A stretch of 12,876 nucleotides of DNA from positions 1 through 12,876 of the forward strand of contig CAZEQJ010000059.1 in assembly GCA_964514385.1 (NCBI GenBank), in the 5' to 3' direction. Shown here in pieces: positions 1 to 5,961 of this stretch (its first letter is position 1; each line of letters opens with the position of its first letter). This stretch comes from CAZEQJ01 sp964514385. Lineage in GTDB: Bacteria; Bacteroidota; Bacteroidia; Cytophagales; Cyclobacteriaceae. Made by a program: the position numbers and the translations under genes. The notes beneath the pieces are model-generated. The model had not been told where the DNA came from, did not search any database, and saw only the letters and a list, made by a program, of their open reading frames with translations.

Positions 1-53
1 CTTGAAAACCGTTGTACCGCGAGGTACCGGGGGTTCGAATCCCTCCTCCTCTG
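1..53 (+). tRNA. tRNA-Ser(UGA), 3' part, truncated by the window edge
   Basis: The window opens inside the anticodon loop: CTTGAAA at 1-7 places anticodon TGA at 3-5. A long variable arm follows, a perfect 5-bp stem (14-18 with 23-27) closed by GCGA, which is diagnostic of a class II tRNA. The T arm is GGGGG (29-33), loop TTCGAAT (34-40), CCCTC (41-45). The acceptor 3' strand is CTCCTCT (46-52), with discriminator G at 53, as expected for serine tRNAs. The next bases are CAAG, so CCA is not encoded and must be added after transcription, as is usual in Bacteroidota. The 5' half lies outside the window. Confidence 0.95.
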
Positions 54-171
54 CAAGCAAAAGCCCCAGCGTGAGCTGGGGCTTTTCTATTTTCATGGCG
101 AGCCAAGCTTTGCTTGAGTGAGCCATGAAAATAGAAAAGGCACCTGAACGAAGTGAAGGGGCTTTTGCTTG
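54..171. repeat. Nested fold-back made by the tRNA trailer and the first tandem-repeat copy
   Basis: Two blocks just 3' of the tRNA recur in inverted order in the first repeat copy. CAAGCAAAAGCCCC (54-67) is the exact reverse complement of 158-171. The 18-mer CTTTTCTATTTTCATGGC (82-99) is the exact reverse complement of 122-139. The centre adds another 5-bp stem, CAAGC (104-108) with GCTTG (112-116), around TTT. Only the inner spacers (68-81 and 140-157) fail to match. The whole can extrude as a cruciform or form a long RNA hairpin competing with the terminator at 59-86. Confidence 0.8.
59..86 (+). terminator. Intrinsic terminator of the tRNA-Ser gene
   Basis: A perfect 12-bp stem, AAAAGCCCCAGC (59-70) with GCTGGGGCTTTT (75-86), is closed by a GTGA tetraloop and ends in four T. 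It starts 6 bases after the tRNA discriminator base. This is directly visible and is the obvious end of the tRNA transcript. Confidence 0.9.
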
Positions 172-506
172 TACAAGATACCCTAAACGGGATCACCGTC
201 AGGTAATCCCAGGCGAGCCAAGCTTTGCTTGAGTGAGCCATGAAAATAGAAAAGGCACCTGAACGAAGTGAAGGGGCTTTTGCTTGTACAAGATACCCTA
301 AACGGGATCACCGTCAGGTAATCCCAGGCGAGCCAAGCTTTGCTTGAGAGTCATGAAAACAGAAAAGGCTCCTGAATGAAGTGAAGGGGCTTTTGCTTGT
401 ACAGGATACCTAAAACGGGATCACCGTGAGGTAATCCCAGGCGAGCCAAGCTTTGCTTGAGTGAGCACTGAAAATAGAAAAGGCACCTGAACGAAGTGAA
501 GGGGCT
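98..506 (+). repeat. 115-bp direct tandem repeat, three full copies and one truncated
   Basis: Copies begin with GCGAGCCAAGCTTTGCTTGA at 98, 213, 328 and 441, giving periods of 115, 115 and 113 bp. The fourth stops at about 506, inside the GGGGCT block. Copies 1 and 2 are almost identical; copy 3 carries several substitutions and a 2-bp deletion; copy 4 has small changes near its start. Each full unit holds a CAAGC-TTT-GCTTG hairpin, a reverse-complemented tRNA-trailer block (GGGGCTTTTGCTTG), and an interrupted GGGAT...ATCCC dyad. The period is too long and the arrangement unlike CRISPR repeats and spacers. Open frames crossing it are products of the repetition. No other gene is visible in 54-702. 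Confidence 0.9.
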
Positions 507-516
507 ACGAAACCGA

Positions 517-612
517 GGATGTAATCCAGCCATGCGTTTGTAACGCATATTTTCCCCCTCTAGTCCTCGTTTGTAACGAGGACTGCACCAGCCATGCGTT
601 TGTAACGCATAT
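517..612 (+). repeat. Cluster of REP-like hairpins with TTTGTAA centres
   Basis: Three perfect short hairpins share the centre TTTGTAA. ATGCGTT/AACGCAT lies at 532-538 and 542-548, AGTCCTCGTT/AACGAGGACT at 562-571 and 575-584, and the first is repeated at 594-600 and 604-610. A 25-mer (526-550) is repeated identically at 588-612, 62 bp downstream. A degenerate fourth unit, GGAT-GTA-ATCC, lies at 517-527. The layout is hairpin A, hairpin B, hairpin A, like composite BIME elements of enterobacteria. REP-type elements are known to be mobilised by RAYT transposases; that such an enzyme made these is inference, and none is encoded here. Positions 613-702 show nothing convincing. Confidence 0.75.
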
Positions 613-702
613 ATTCACTTTATTGGTCAAACAACACACTTATGCCGGATAACCGCTGCCATACCGTCACCCGGATCAACTATACTATTTCGGATACCGC
701 TG

Positions 703-1425
703 TCACAGGGAGTCAGCTATTTTCTGGCCATCAAACCCTCTGAAATAAATACCAACCGACCAGGGATATACTTCTGCATTTGCCAGCCTGTTCATGATAG
801 GCGTCATCATATATGTCGCAAAAGCACCAAAGCTGGGTGTTCCGATATTGCCCTTCCAGCCAAAATGAATAAACTCGGAGTCGAAATGATCGTTGCGTAG
901 CAAATCGGTTGACACACGTGCACCATCTACCTTGTATCGGTTGTTTTGGTAAATAAACAGCCGTAAATCAATCACCGGACCACCGGAAATCATGATGTTG
1001 TCGACTAGTTTAAAGCCCAACTCCGGATTTAAACGAAAATAGAAGTTGTGCAGCTTACTCTGATCCAGCGTAAAGAATCCTTCCCCATACTCCCTGTTAG
1101 GCAGGTCCGGCACAAAAAACAGCTCGTCATTGATAGCAGCAAATGTATAATCGTTTTCAAAACGGAAGTTTTTGCCTACAAAACCGAGTCCCAGATTGAT
1201 GAAAGGCTGCAGTGGCCCCTCCCCAAAGGTATATCCCAGATAGCCTCCTACACTGGCATTTATCGACCCCAGGCCCTGCAGGTCGGTCTGAAAATCATCA
1301 GCATCAGCACCTTGAAAATTATCGTACTTAAACTCCAGATAACCACTGTATTCCAGCTGAGCCCAGCTGGTAAACGGGGCAAAAAACAGAATGAGAATCA
1401 GGCATGCGCGTAAATATATCTTCAT
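703..1425 (-). CDS. Secreted outer-membrane beta-barrel-like protein, function unknown
   Basis: A 240-residue protein. The ATG at 1425 is preferred over the in-frame ATG at 1455, because it gives a clean signal peptide (MKIYLRACLILILFF, then cleavage near TSWAQ/L), has an A-rich upstream stretch, and avoids ten extra polar residues. The mature part is built of alternating hydrophobic and polar residues with many Gly and aromatics (for example GGYLGYTFGEGPLQPFINLG), as in 8-12-stranded porin-like barrels of Bacteroidota, and ends in strand-like segments. No catalytic motif is seen. It is divergent from the gene at 1578 and ends about 90 bp from the repeat region. Its family was not recognised; outer-membrane localisation is inferred from composition. 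Confidence 0.75.
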   Translation of the reverse strand: MKIYLRACLILILFFAPFTSWAQLEYSGYLEFKYDNFQGADADDFQTDLQGLGSINASVGGYLGYTFGEGPLQPFINLGLGFVGKNFRFENDYTFAAINDELFFVPDLPNREYGEGFFTLDQSKLHNFYFRLNPELGFKLVDNIMISGGPVIDLRLFIYQNNRYKVDGARVSTDLLRNDHFDSEFIHFGWKGNIGTPSFGAFATYMMTPIMNRLANAEVYPWSVGIYFRGFDGQKIADSL

Positions 1426-1548
1426 TTTTATTAGTTTGATTTTAGCCAAAGGCATAAAAAGTGTTCTTATTATTTCCTTAATGGTAACGCAACGCTAAAC
1501 TTCACAATTCCATCACAATAATTTCTTTTTCACATTATGGCCTCCTGC

Positions 1549-1556
1549 TTTCTTTG
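1549..1556 (+). promoter_or_regulatory. Weak candidate -7 element upstream of the gene at 1578
   Basis: TTTCTTTG matches the Bacteroidota -7 consensus TAnnTTTG at seven of eight constrained or free positions and lies 21 nt before the ATG at 1578. No convincing -33 TTG at the right spacing was found. If this is the promoter, the upstream in-frame TTG (1554) lies inside it and cannot be the translation start. Confidence 0.3.
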
Positions 1557-1577
1557 TGCATTCAACATATGTACGCT

Positions 1578-2539
1578 ATGATAAGAATTCTACCCGCCTT
1601 TCTGCTTCTTCCCTTAGTTGTCTTTTCACAGTCGATACTCTCAACGGGCGGGCCCTCTCGCAGCGGACTCCTCGTCAGCATTCCCAATGACTTTGCTCAG
1701 GTGGCCTACTTCAGTGCCAACCATGAGCTGATAATGGGTTATCACCACCATCGTGTCACTAGCCGTAATCATATCTTTGGTGTGTATGCAGGCACAGGGC
1801 TCGAAATGGATAATGCCATCAATCAGGACTTTCAGGGTGGTGTCAATATTGACCTGATCGCTTCATATACTTTTGGGTCTATGGATGATGTGACGCGGGG
1901 GCAATGGAATAATGACCTGCCGGATCGTACCATGCATACCCTCTATCTTAGGGCCGGATATGATGTTGAGCGTGCCTATTTATTTAATGCTGAGCAAATA
2001 CTTTCTGTCACACTGGTGAGCTTCAGGGACACGGTCAATCACATCGGTATTGTCGGTGGTGGCTACAGTTTCCTCAAGCAATGGGATCGCGCTGTTTGGT
2101 CACTTGGTGTGTCTGCTCAGCTCAATTTCAACTCCAACAGCACGACCGGTTTGAGTCACAGAGCTTTCAGACAAATTTCGGTGATTTCCTGGGTGTTACG
2201 GTCGACCCTGATATCATCAGTTTAAGTGAGCGTATTACCTATTATGAAGGACGCTCCGGGTTTGAGATGGTGGCCTACCCCCGTAGAGAATCATTTTACC
2301 GGTATAAGCCGGGCGAGGATCTTCCTTTTCTGGGGGTCTATGCATCCTATAACCCTGTTGTCAGTGCTATTGCAGGCGTTGCACCGCGGCAGGCCGTCGC
2401 CATAGGGCCTACCCTGGGGCTGGCAGAGCTACCCGATCAGGTTATGTTTGGCCTGATCAATGAGTTTATACAGGATTTCTCCGGCAACTGGCAGTATTCT
2501 ATAAGCTTTCAGCTTGCATTCCCATTTTTATTTCGCTGA
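1578..2539 (+). pseudogene. Secreted beta-rich (outer-membrane-like) protein split by a -1 frameshift
   Basis: Two overlapping frames make one protein. The first runs from ATG 1578 with a good signal peptide (MIRILPAFLLLPLVVFSQS) and reads naturally to about 2168 (...TTGLSHRAF), then gives a low-complexity tail ending at 2225. The second frame becomes sensible at QTNFGDFLGVTVDPD (from 2168) and continues to TGA 2537-2539, ending in the aromatic strand FQLAFPFLFR, typical of barrel C-termini. Restoring one T in the TTT at 2165-2167 gives RAFQTNFGDF and an uninterrupted protein of about 320 residues. An ATG at 1569 is an alternative start. No slippery heptamer is seen, so a real mutation or a sequencing error is more likely than programmed frameshifting. 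The family was not recognised. It converges on the next gene with 6 bp between stop codons. Confidence 0.7.
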
Positions 2540-2545
2540 AACGGC

Positions 2546-3211
2546 TCATTCTCCGCCCACAGGAATACCAATGCGCAATCCTGCAGAAAAGCCGGCCATT
2601 GATATTCCGAGCTGTACCGGTATTACATCATCGAATAGCCAGGCCATGGTATCGATAGTATATTGTCCGTTGATGCCCAGTATGAGGATAGGGTTTCCAT
2701 TTCTCAGCGAATAAAAAGTACGTTGCACCCGCAATCCGAGGCCAAGAGGAAAGTTGAACCTCGAAATCCGGTAATACTCGTTATCAAAGGCATCCAGCAG
2801 TGAGGTTGCTTCTCGCTTTCGGCTTAAGATGATCTTTTCAGCAGCCAGCGACACGTCGGCATACGGGCCGGCTACCCACCGTCCGCCAGGTACGATATCG
2901 TATAAAGTTCGCAGGCCTAAACCATAGGAGTCATATCTGGTGGTAGAGGGTCCCGTGCTTTCATCTGAAGTGACGCCCAGACGAAGTGAGAAATCATATA
3001 TCATATCCCCGTCCTGAAGGCCATAGTGGATAGAAAAGCGCGCAACCTCAGGCGGTAGCGCGGGAAAGGCAAACAGCGAAGCCTGATTATTGAAACTTGT
3101 AAAATCAACATACTGCACTTGTACATCAAAGGCCTGGTAAAGCACACATATTGTATCCTTTTCAGTGAGCGGATATTGTGCAATGGACAAAAGGGTTATC
3201 AGATATAGCAT
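2546..3211 (-). CDS. Probable secreted outer-membrane beta-barrel protein, function unknown
   Basis: A 221-residue protein with a short hydrophobic N-terminus (MLYLITLLSIAQY) followed by strand-rich sequence with regular Gly and aromatic residues: YDFSLRLGV, YGLGLRTLYD, FPLGLGLRV, and a C-terminal FSAGLRIGIPVGGE. This pattern suits a small outer-membrane barrel. The N-terminus lacks the usual Lys/Arg; the hydrophobic stretch continues in frame upstream of the ATG (CFLCIFL) back to a TGA, but no conventional start codon is there, so ATG 3211 is kept. Convergent with the frameshifted gene at 1578-2539 and of similar composition, but no clear sequence similarity between them was seen by eye. The family was not recognised. 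Confidence 0.7.
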   Translation of the reverse strand: MLYLITLLSIAQYPLTEKDTICVLYQAFDVQVQYVDFTSFNNQASLFAFPALPPEVARFSIHYGLQDGDMIYDFSLRLGVTSDESTGPSTTRYDSYGLGLRTLYDIVPGGRWVAGPYADVSLAAEKIILSRKREATSLLDAFDNEYYRISRFNFPLGLGLRVQRTFYSLRNGNPILILGINGQYTIDTMAWLFDDVIPVQLGISMAGFSAGLRIGIPVGGE

Positions 3212-3314
3212 AAGGAAAATACAAAGAAAACAGCCCTGTCAACACGCTGCACCCCTCAAACGGGGGATTTAAAAGATTTTGCCATCGATAAATAGCTGCT
3301 CGTATGAAGAAGAG

Positions 3315-3389
3315 ATGTCTGAAAATGGAAAATTCACCTTCACAATGGCGATCGGGGGAGGTGCTGTGCTATATAATACGACAGAATAG
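3315..3389 (+). other. Candidate 24-codon small ORF in the 3212-3536 gap
   Basis: ATG 3315 to TAG 3389 encodes MSENGKFTFTMAIGGGAVLYNTTE. It lies about 33 nt after an ATTTTGCC stretch (3276-3283) whose TTTGC resembles a -7 core, and 43 nt before the strong terminator at 3432. Its composition looks protein-like, but it is very short and has no comparative support. A 53-codon ORF in another frame (3304-3465) runs through the terminator and is less likely. The rest of the 3212-3536 gap shows only a CCCC-TCAAAC-GGGG hairpin near 3252 and a 10-bp tandem duplication (3408-3427). Confidence 0.2.
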
Positions 3390-3431
3390 GGCCGCCAACG
3401 ACATAATATCAGACTACATCAGACTACAAGC

Positions 3432-3452
3432 GCCACCTTCGGGTGGCTTTTT
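3432..3452 (+). terminator. Orphan rho-independent terminator
   Basis: GCCACC (3432-3437), TTCG loop, GGTGGC (3442-3447), then TTTTTATTTT. This is a perfect 6-bp stem with a stable UUCG tetraloop and a T tract on the + strand only; on the minus strand the hairpin is followed by GCTTGTAG, so it cannot terminate leftward transcription. No established + strand gene lies between 3212 and it. Confidence 0.8.
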
Positions 3453-3557
3453 ATTTTCCGCTTAATAATGCCAATAATCTAAGGATTACTACAGCTTTTC
3501 GAAAGAGATGCACTGCTTCATAATGAGACCGTACATTTGAGAAAAGAATTCAAAAGG

Positions 3558-3833
3558 ATGGTACTTGTGGAAACTGATATACAGCATTACATCAAACTCG
3601 GACACCCATACTATTACAAAGATGATATGGAATGCTATCAGATTGAGCTACAGGGCGAGGGGTATATCATCAAACGACGGGTAATCGAGGACACAAAATC
3701 AGGATGGGATTCAGGATGGGAGTTATATGGCTGGGTGACGAAGCTTTCACCTGCTCCTGACGGGATCCGGATATGGTATAAGACCAAAGAGGGCCAGTTG
3801 AGATGTGTTCAGACAAACAGATTTGATTTTTAG
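3558..3833 (+). CDS. Hypothetical 91-residue protein
   Basis: ATG 3558 is chosen; a TTG at 3537 in frame would add seven residues. The AAAGG immediately before the ATG is too close for a normal Shine-Dalgarno, which Bacteroidota rarely use anyway. The product is soluble, rich in Tyr and Trp, with alternating charged and aromatic residues: GHPYYYKDDMECYQIELQGE, then WDSGWELYGWVTKL, and a terminal YKTKEGQLRCVQTNRFDF. It probably folds as a small beta-rich domain. There is no signal peptide or membrane segment, and no family was recognised. It starts about 105 bp after the orphan terminator and stops 9 bp before the palindrome at 3843. Confidence 0.6.
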   Translation: MVLVETDIQHYIKLGHPYYYKDDMECYQIELQGEGYIIKRRVIEDTKSGWDSGWELYGWVTKLSPAPDGIRIWYKTKEGQLRCVQTNRFDF

Positions 3834-3842
3834 CCATTTCAT

Positions 3843-3859
3843 TACTCAATACTGAGTAT
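3843..3859. promoter_or_regulatory. Near-perfect palindrome, candidate operator (left copy)
   Basis: TACTCAATACTGAGTAT. The 16-bp core is a dyad with a single mismatched pair. It equals the palindrome at 4943-4959 at 16 of 17 positions. It lies 22 bp upstream of TATCTTGC (3882-3889), a -7-like element, so it would cover roughly -35 to -50 of a promoter reading into the small ORF at 3909. No T tract follows, so it is not a good terminator for the preceding gene. Confidence 0.5.
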
Positions 3860-3881
3860 TTCAGGATCGTCAGGTATCCCT

Positions 3882-3889
3882 TATCTTGC
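3882..3889 (+). promoter_or_regulatory. Candidate -7 element for the small ORF at 3909
   Basis: TATCTTGC resembles the Bacteroidota TAnnTTTGC element with one T missing. It ends 19 nt before GTG 3909. The match is imperfect and no -33 TTG is evident; the upstream palindrome may mark an activator-dependent promoter. Confidence 0.3.
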
Positions 3890-3908
3890 GTTTTTAACCA
3901 AAACGTAA

Positions 3909-4088
3909 GTGAAGGACATACCACGCTACCTCCGCGCTATAGAGGAGGTATTAGCCAATTCATCTGAAATCCAGGGGAAAACAATCATCCGCGATATAAT
4001 GCAGTCACTAGAGGGGCTTTCGGCTAAAATGTTATATAAATCCGAATGTGAGGAACTGATCAGAAGGCTGAAGGAAAAATATCAGTAA
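3909..4088 (+). CDS. Small helical protein of 59 residues, GTG start, unknown function
   Basis: The frame opens directly after an in-frame TAA (3906-3908) with GTG 3909 and closes with TAA 4086-4088. The product begins MKDIPRYLRAIEEVLANSSE (GTG read as Met) and ends ECEELIRRLKEKYQ. It is highly charged with heptad-like spacing of Leu, Ile and Met, suggesting two or three amphipathic helices and no membrane segment. Biased amino-acid composition, a preceding -7-like element and an operator-like palindrome support it. Against it are the GTG start and the absence of any recognised homologue. It overlaps the convergent regulator gene by 7 nt (4082-4088), so the mRNAs must overlap at their 3' ends. 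A small partner or target of that regulator is a possibility, by inference only. Confidence 0.5.
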   Translation: MKDIPRYLRAIEEVLANSSEIQGKTIIRDIMQSLEGLSAKMLYKSECEELIRRLKEKYQ

Positions 4089-4819
4089 AGCCCGAGATCC
4101 TTCGCTATATCGATAAGCTCAGGGGTATTGGCCACCTCCAGTTTTTTGAGCATGTTGCGCCTGTGTGTGTCTACAGTGTGTCGTGATTTTTTGAGCGCAT
4201 TGGCAATGTCACTGGAGTTGAATCCTCGTGCCAGTAGCCTCAGGATCTTAATTTCCTCTGTGGTCAGGATATCCAGGTATCGCTTAAGCTCGGGTATTTC
4301 AAAATCAAACGCCTCGGCGTTATAACCATACATACTCCATTTTTTCAAGACACTTTCACCCAGGTAGCTTACATCTTCCAGAAATGATATACTATGCGAC
4401 ACCTTACCATCAATGACCCCGTTTTCCCATGAGTTTTTGAGGTAAATATAGGTTCTGTTATTCTTGCCGCGTAGTTTAAAAAAGGAATGTAAGTTTATCC
4501 TGAAAATTTCACCCGATATCTCCTTTTGGCTATTTCTGAAGGCAATAGTCTCCTTACCAAGCTTTACATTCATATCATAGCTTGCATTATCCATCATATT
4601 ATACAGCTCAATTTCGGAATCTTTGAAATCCTTCAGATGGAAGCCTCCGACCTTAATGGCGTGGTTATACCTTACCGCATCCTGTGACACTTCATATGCA
4701 GGGAGATGTACAGCGCTTTGAGAATGTTTATACGGGTCGTAATAAACAATTTCGGCCTTTAGCCCTTCCTTTTCAGTATAATAATGCGACAGTAACTGAC
4801 TGTAATCCTCCCTGCTCAT
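4082..4819 (-). CDS. LuxR-family transcriptional regulator
   Basis: A 245-residue protein. Residues 185-245 are a canonical LuxR/GerE helix-turn-helix: LTTEEIKILRLLARGFNSSD, then IANALKKSRHTVDTHRRNML with the recognition helix, then KKLEVANTPELIDIAKDLG. The first 180 residues contain no receiver domain (no conserved phospho-acceptor Asp context) and no acyl-homoserine-lactone pocket. Instead they are a mixed alpha/beta stretch; residues near 105-150 (GEIFRINLHSFFKLRG, TYIYLKNSWENG) resemble the PAS-like N-terminal sensors seen in many Bacteroidota LuxR proteins, so a cytosolic ligand or protein partner may be sensed. The gene stands alone, 179 bp from yihY, with a perfect palindrome 122 bp upstream of its ATG, and converges with the 59-residue ORF. 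DNA binding is firm; the signal and targets are unknown. Confidence 0.88.
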   Translation of the reverse strand: MSREDYSQLLSHYYTEKEGLKAEIVYYDPYKHSQSAVHLPAYEVSQDAVRYNHAIKVGGFHLKDFKDSEIELYNMMDNASYDMNVKLGKETIAFRNSQKEISGEIFRINLHSFFKLRGKNNRTYIYLKNSWENGVIDGKVSHSISFLEDVSYLGESVLKKWSMYGYNAEAFDFEIPELKRYLDILTTEEIKILRLLARGFNSSDIANALKKSRHTVDTHRRNMLKKLEVANTPELIDIAKDLGLY

Positions 4820-4907
4820 GCTCGTTCGCTATGTCTGCTGATAATCCTGTCCGGGCTAATGGTCATATTCTATTTTTAATGGTAAGGTCCATTCTGATCT
4901 TTATGAT

Positions 4908-4915
4908 CAAATAAA
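4908..4915 (-). promoter_or_regulatory. Candidate -7 element for the LuxR-family gene
   Basis: On the minus strand TTTATTTG matches TAnnTTTG except at the second base. It lies 88 nt upstream of ATG 4819 and 26 bp inside the palindrome at 4942-4959, the same order and similar spacing as at the left palindrome. The rest of 4820-4998 is AT-rich, with a GATC-ATAAA-GATC dyad close to this element and an ATTTTC-G-GAAAAT dyad at 4971-4983. Confidence 0.25.
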
Positions 4916-4941
4916 AATACTCCCTCCCTTTTTAGCATTGT

Positions 4942-4959
4942 ATACTCAATATTGAGTAT
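4942..4959. promoter_or_regulatory. Perfect 18-bp palindrome, candidate operator (right copy)
   Basis: ATACTCAATATTGAGTAT is a perfect dyad with no loop. It lies 39 bp after the yihY stop and upstream of the LuxR-family gene. On the minus strand it is followed by ACAATGCTAAAAAGG, not by a T tract, so it is a poor terminator. Symmetry and length suit a homodimeric regulator. A near-identical copy occurs at 3843-3859 on the other side of the regulator module. Confidence 0.55.
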
Positions 4960-4998
4960 GGGCATGTAAGATTTTCGGAAAATTGGTTGTTTTAATGG

Positions 4999-5961
4999 CT
5001 AATTGCCTGTCTTGCCGGCCATTTGGGGTTTTCCTCTGACACTCCACATTTTAAGTTTATCATAGGTGGCGTTGATCTGAAAGCCTATTAAAAGCATGAT
5101 CGCAATCAATGAAAGCCACAGCATAAGCGCGATAAACACCCCAATGGAGCCATAGAGCTTATTATAAGCAGCAAAATTGTTGATGTAGAATGAAAACCCG
5201 TAGGAAACAAAAATACACGAAAGTGTGGCCACCAGCGAACCGATACTAAAGAATTTCCATCTTTTCCTGACCACCGGCGCCAGATAATAAATAAAGGATA
5301 TCGTACCAAAAAATAAAACAAATATCACTATAAAGCGAAGACCATACACCAGGTAGATGGTATAGTCTACAAAAAGCCCCACCTCATCCCGCACAAATTG
5401 TATCACGGCCTGGCCCACAACAAATAGAATCAGGGAAAAAAACAAGTTGAAAGCCAGCAGGAAAGTGAGGGCAGTTGCAATGAGCCTTGTGATAATGAAA
5501 TTTCTTTTCTCCTTTGACCGGTATATCCTGTTCAGCGACCCCATCAGGGCTATCATACCATTGGTTGCGAGGTATAGAGATAGCAGCACACTGAAAGATA
5601 GCAGGTCTCCACGCTGCCGGTTTACGATATCGTGAATGGTAGGAGCAGCTACCTCGTATATCGACTCTGGTAGCTCTCGCGCCAGAAAACCTTCCACTTC
5701 ATCGTACAATCCCTCAATCGGCAGGTAGGGTATGAGGGTAAAAATGAAGATGATGGCAGGAAACAGCGCGAGCGTAAAATTAAAGGCGATGCTATTGGCC
5801 TTTTCGATCAGATGGTATTCCCTGAAGTTGCTGAAAAGATTTTGAAAAAACTGATAATAGGTAAAGCTGTATCGCTTACTTACTTTCTTTTTCCTCGCCC
5901 ATTGAAGCACTTCGGGCACATAAGGGATTAGATACAGCACACGCCTGACGAATCTTATCAT
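4999..5961 (-). CDS. YihY/BrkB-family inner-membrane protein
   Basis: A 320-residue polytopic protein of the YihY/virulence factor BrkB (UPF0761) family, about the usual length. A basic N-terminus (residues 1-50) precedes the family signature around the first helix (KANSIAFNFTLALFPAIIF, from residue 54). About six hydrophobic segments follow, and the hallmark block begins at residue 266 (YNKLYGSIGVFIALMLWLSL, continuing to GFQIN), with a short polar tail. The name BrkB suggests ribonuclease BN historically, but RNase BN is RNase Z, so no nuclease activity should be inferred; the molecular role is unsettled. It is the last gene of the mltG operon: its ATG overlaps the thioesterase stop by 4 nt (ATGA, 5958-5961), so translation is probably coupled. 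Confidence 0.9.
   Translation of the reverse strand: MIRFVRRVLYLIPYVPEVLQWARKKKVSKRYSFTYYQFFQNLFSNFREYHLIEKANSIAFNFTLALFPAIIFIFTLIPYLPIEGLYDEVEGFLARELPESIYEVAAPTIHDIVNRQRGDLLSFSVLLSLYLATNGMIALMGSLNRIYRSKEKRNFIITRLIATALTFLLAFNLFFSLILFVVGQAVIQFVRDEVGLFVDYTIYLVYGLRFIVIFVLFFGTISFIYYLAPVVRKRWKFFSIGSLVATLSCIFVSYGFSFYINNFAAYNKLYGSIGVFIALMLWLSLIAIMLLIGFQINATYDKLKMWSVRGKPQMAGKTGN

Noticed and set aside
1..53. tRNA 3' end as an attachment site of an integrated element
   Set aside because: No second copy of the tRNA 3' end, no integrase and no phage or ICE genes are found in the window.
98..506. Possible CRISPR array
   Set aside because: The whole 115-bp unit is repeated without unique spacers, and no cas gene is present.
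351..548. Leftward 65-residue open frame across the repeat array
   Set aside because: It lies in the 115-bp repeats and REP-like hairpins; its composition follows the repeats and it has no protein-like features.
2160..2175. Programmed -1 ribosomal frameshift
   Set aside because: No X_XXY_YYZ heptamer or clear downstream pseudoknot is visible; mutation or sequencing error is simpler.
3408..3427. 10-bp tandem duplication ATCAGACTAC
   Set aside because: Two short copies only; probably simple slippage, no further structure tied to it.
3304..3465. 53-codon plus-strand ORF MKKRCLKMENSP...
   Set aside because: It reads through the strong terminator at 3432-3452, which a real gene would not.
3843..3859. 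Palindrome as the terminator of the gene ending at 3833
   Set aside because: AT-rich stem without a following T tract, and its near copy at 4942-4959 likewise lacks one, so an operator is a better reading.
4684..4914. Plus-strand 76-residue frame over the LuxR-family gene start
   Set aside because: Antisense to a clear gene; composition is not protein-like.
4971..4983. ATTTTC-G-GAAAAT dyad after yihY
   Set aside because: Short, AT-only arms and no T tract; likely chance in AT-rich DNA.
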